Source of the DNA: Phytohabitans rumicis
Lineage (GTDB): Bacteria; Actinomycetota; Actinomycetes; Mycobacteriales; Micromonosporaceae
Direction: 5' to 3'
DNA: 64,000 nucleotides
Assembly: GCF_011764445.1 (NCBI RefSeq)
Contig: NZ_BLPG01000001.1
Location: 8,175,316 to 8,239,315 of the forward strand
Below the pieces are notes generated by a model, which was not told where the DNA came from, did no database searches, and saw nothing but the letters and a program-made list of their open reading frames with translations. This document shows, one piece after another, positions 62,852 to 64,000 of this stretch. Position 1 is the first letter of the stretch. Each line of letters starts with the position of its first letter. The position numbers and the translations under genes were made by a program.

Positions 62852-64000
62852 ATGGCTGAGCGCAGGTGCGTCCACGAGGTGTTCGCCGCCGTCGCGGCGG
62901 AGCGGCCCGGCGCGGTCGCGGTCCGGTCGGGGGCCGTCGAGGTCAGCTACGGCGAGTTGGAGGCGCGGGCCAACCGGTACGCGCACCACCTGCGCGCCAC
63001 GGGTGTCGGGCCGGAGTCGCCCGTCGGCGTGCTGGTGAGCCGCGGCCCGGAGACGCTCGCCGTGCTGTTGGGCGTGTGGAAGGCCGGCGGCTGCTACCTG
63101 CCGCTGGACGCCGACCTGCCGCCCGAACGCCTCGGCTACATGCTCGCCGCGGCCGGCGCGCGGGTCGTGGTGACCGAGTCCACCCACGCCGGCCTGCTCG
63201 CCGACGTGTACGGCGGCGAGTACGTGTGGGCCGACACCGTGGCGGACGGGCCCACCACCGCGCCGCCGCCCACAGTGGACCAGGGCGCGCTCGCGTACAC
63301 GCTGTTCACCTCCGGCTCGACCGGGCGGCCCAAGGGCGTCCAGGTCACCCACCGGTCGCTGCTCAACCTGCTCTTCTCGATGCGGGTCCGGTTCCGCGCC
63401 ACCCCGGAGCACGCCTGGCTGGCGGCGACCTCCCTGTCGTTCGACATCTCCCTGGCCGAGCTGTGCCTGCCGCTGGTCAGCGGCGGCCGGGTGGTGCTGG
63501 CCGGGGACGGCGAGGCCGGCGACGGGGCCGCCATGCTCGACCTGATCGACCGGCACGGCGTGACCCACGTCCAGGCCACGCCCGCCGGCTGGAAGCTGCT
63601 CGTCGAGGCCGGCTTCGACCACCGCCCGGTCGTCGCGGTCACCACCGGCGAGGCGTGCCCGCCCGGCCTCGCCCGCGACCTGCGCCGCCGGGTGTCCACA
63701 CTGGTCGACCTGTACGGCCCGACCGAGACCACCATCTGGTCCACCGGCTGGGACGTGGCGGGCGACCTCACCACCGTCCCCATCGGACGCCCGATCCACA
63801 ACACCCGCGTGTACGTCCTCGACGGCAACTTCCAGCCGGTCGCGGTCGGCGTGGTCGGCGAGCTGTTCATCGGCGGGGACGGGGTGGCCCGCGGCTACGT
63901 GGGACGCCCCGAGCTGACCGCCGAGCGGTTCCTGCCCGAGCCGTACGGCCCGCACCCGGGCGCGCGCATGTACCGCACCGGCGACCTGGTGCGCTTCCGC
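62852..64000 (+). CDS. NRPS3, N-terminal part (adenylation domain), runs off the window
   Basis: The ATG lies three bases after the NRPS2 stop. It opens CVHEVFAAVAAERPGAVAV, with [43 protein letters not shown] and [13 protein letters not shown], so it starts within an A domain and has no C domain of its own. Pocket residues by eye: DIAQVTLIWK, nearest the Gly code DILQLGLIWK, but this is a weak match. It should accept the chain through the C* domain at the end of NRPS2, a module split across two proteins. Confidence 0.88.
   Translation, partial: MAERRCVHEVFAAVAAERPGAVAVRSGAVEVSYGELEARANRYAHHLRATGVGPESPVGVLVSRGPETLAVLLGVWKAGGCYLPLDADLPPERLGYMLAAAGARVVVTESTHAGLLADVYGGEYVWADTVADGPTTAPPPTVDQGALAYTLFTSGSTGRPKGVQVTHRSLLNLLFSMRVRFRATPEHAWLAATSLSFDISLAELCLPLVSGGRVVLAGDGEAGDGAAMLDLIDRHGVTHVQATPAGWKLLVEAGFDHRPVVAVTTGEACPPGLARDLRRRVSTLVDLYGPTETTIWSTGWDVAGDLTTVPIGRPIHNTRVYVLDGNFQPVAVGVVGELFIGGDGVARGYVGRPELTAERFLPEPYGPHPGARMYRTGDLVRFR

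Overview
The window is GC-rich (about 70%), gene-dense actinobacterial DNA. Start codons are often GTG, genes commonly overlap by ATGA or GTGA, and several genes look leaderless. Codon use, the AfsR/SARP regulator, the MbtH protein and the long NRPS genes fit a filamentous actinomycete. The short palindromic repeats recall those I remember from Micromonosporaceae, but that family placement is an inference.

Layout. 1-2.8 kb: a secreted vanadium haloperoxidase-like enzyme, a membrane protein and a TetR regulator. 2.75-11.3 kb: a catabolic locus made of a branched-chain-type ABC importer (livKGFHM) plus an aldehyde dehydrogenase, divergent from an IclR regulator that is followed by a benzaldehyde-dehydrogenase-like enzyme. 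Shared operator-like sites precede both transcription units. 11.3-22.7 kb: a methyltransferase, a two-component system, an MBL hydrolase, a RibD/DHFR-like reductase, an HxlR regulator, a secreted protein, an acetyltransferase, a GGDEF-EAL protein and an alpha-oxoamine synthase, with dense palindromic repeats at 15.9-16.4 and 22.7-22.9 kb.

22.9-64 kb: a nonribosomal peptide cluster that continues past the right edge. A SARP regulator faces a type II thioesterase. Then come FabG, KAS III, ACP and a stand-alone condensation domain (a probable beta-hydroxyacyl starter), SbnA and SbnB homologues (L-2,3-diaminopropionate), NRPS1 (A-PCP-C-A-PCP), an OTC-like carbamoyltransferase with an altered HDLP motif, an MFS exporter and two Fe(II)/2-oxoglutarate oxygenases. 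After a strong terminator lie a sensor kinase/regulator pair and an ABC exporter (possible self-resistance), a reverse-strand SEFIR-NB-ARC-TPR defence-type gene, MbtH, a giant NRPS2 (C-A-PCP-C*-A-PCP-C*-A-PCP-C*) and the start of NRPS3. The simplest reading is an N-acylated peptide containing diaminopropionate or beta-ureidoalanine and hydroxylated residues. Three transcription units of the cluster carry the same pair of TATAGG-type heptamers exactly 11 bp apart, the geometry expected for SARP operators.

Data quality. Eight genes or gene segments are broken by what looks like one missing base, in nearly every case inside a GGGG or CCCC run. Assembly or sequencing error should be excluded before any of them is called a pseudogene. 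No tRNA, rRNA, CRISPR array, transposase or integrase was seen.
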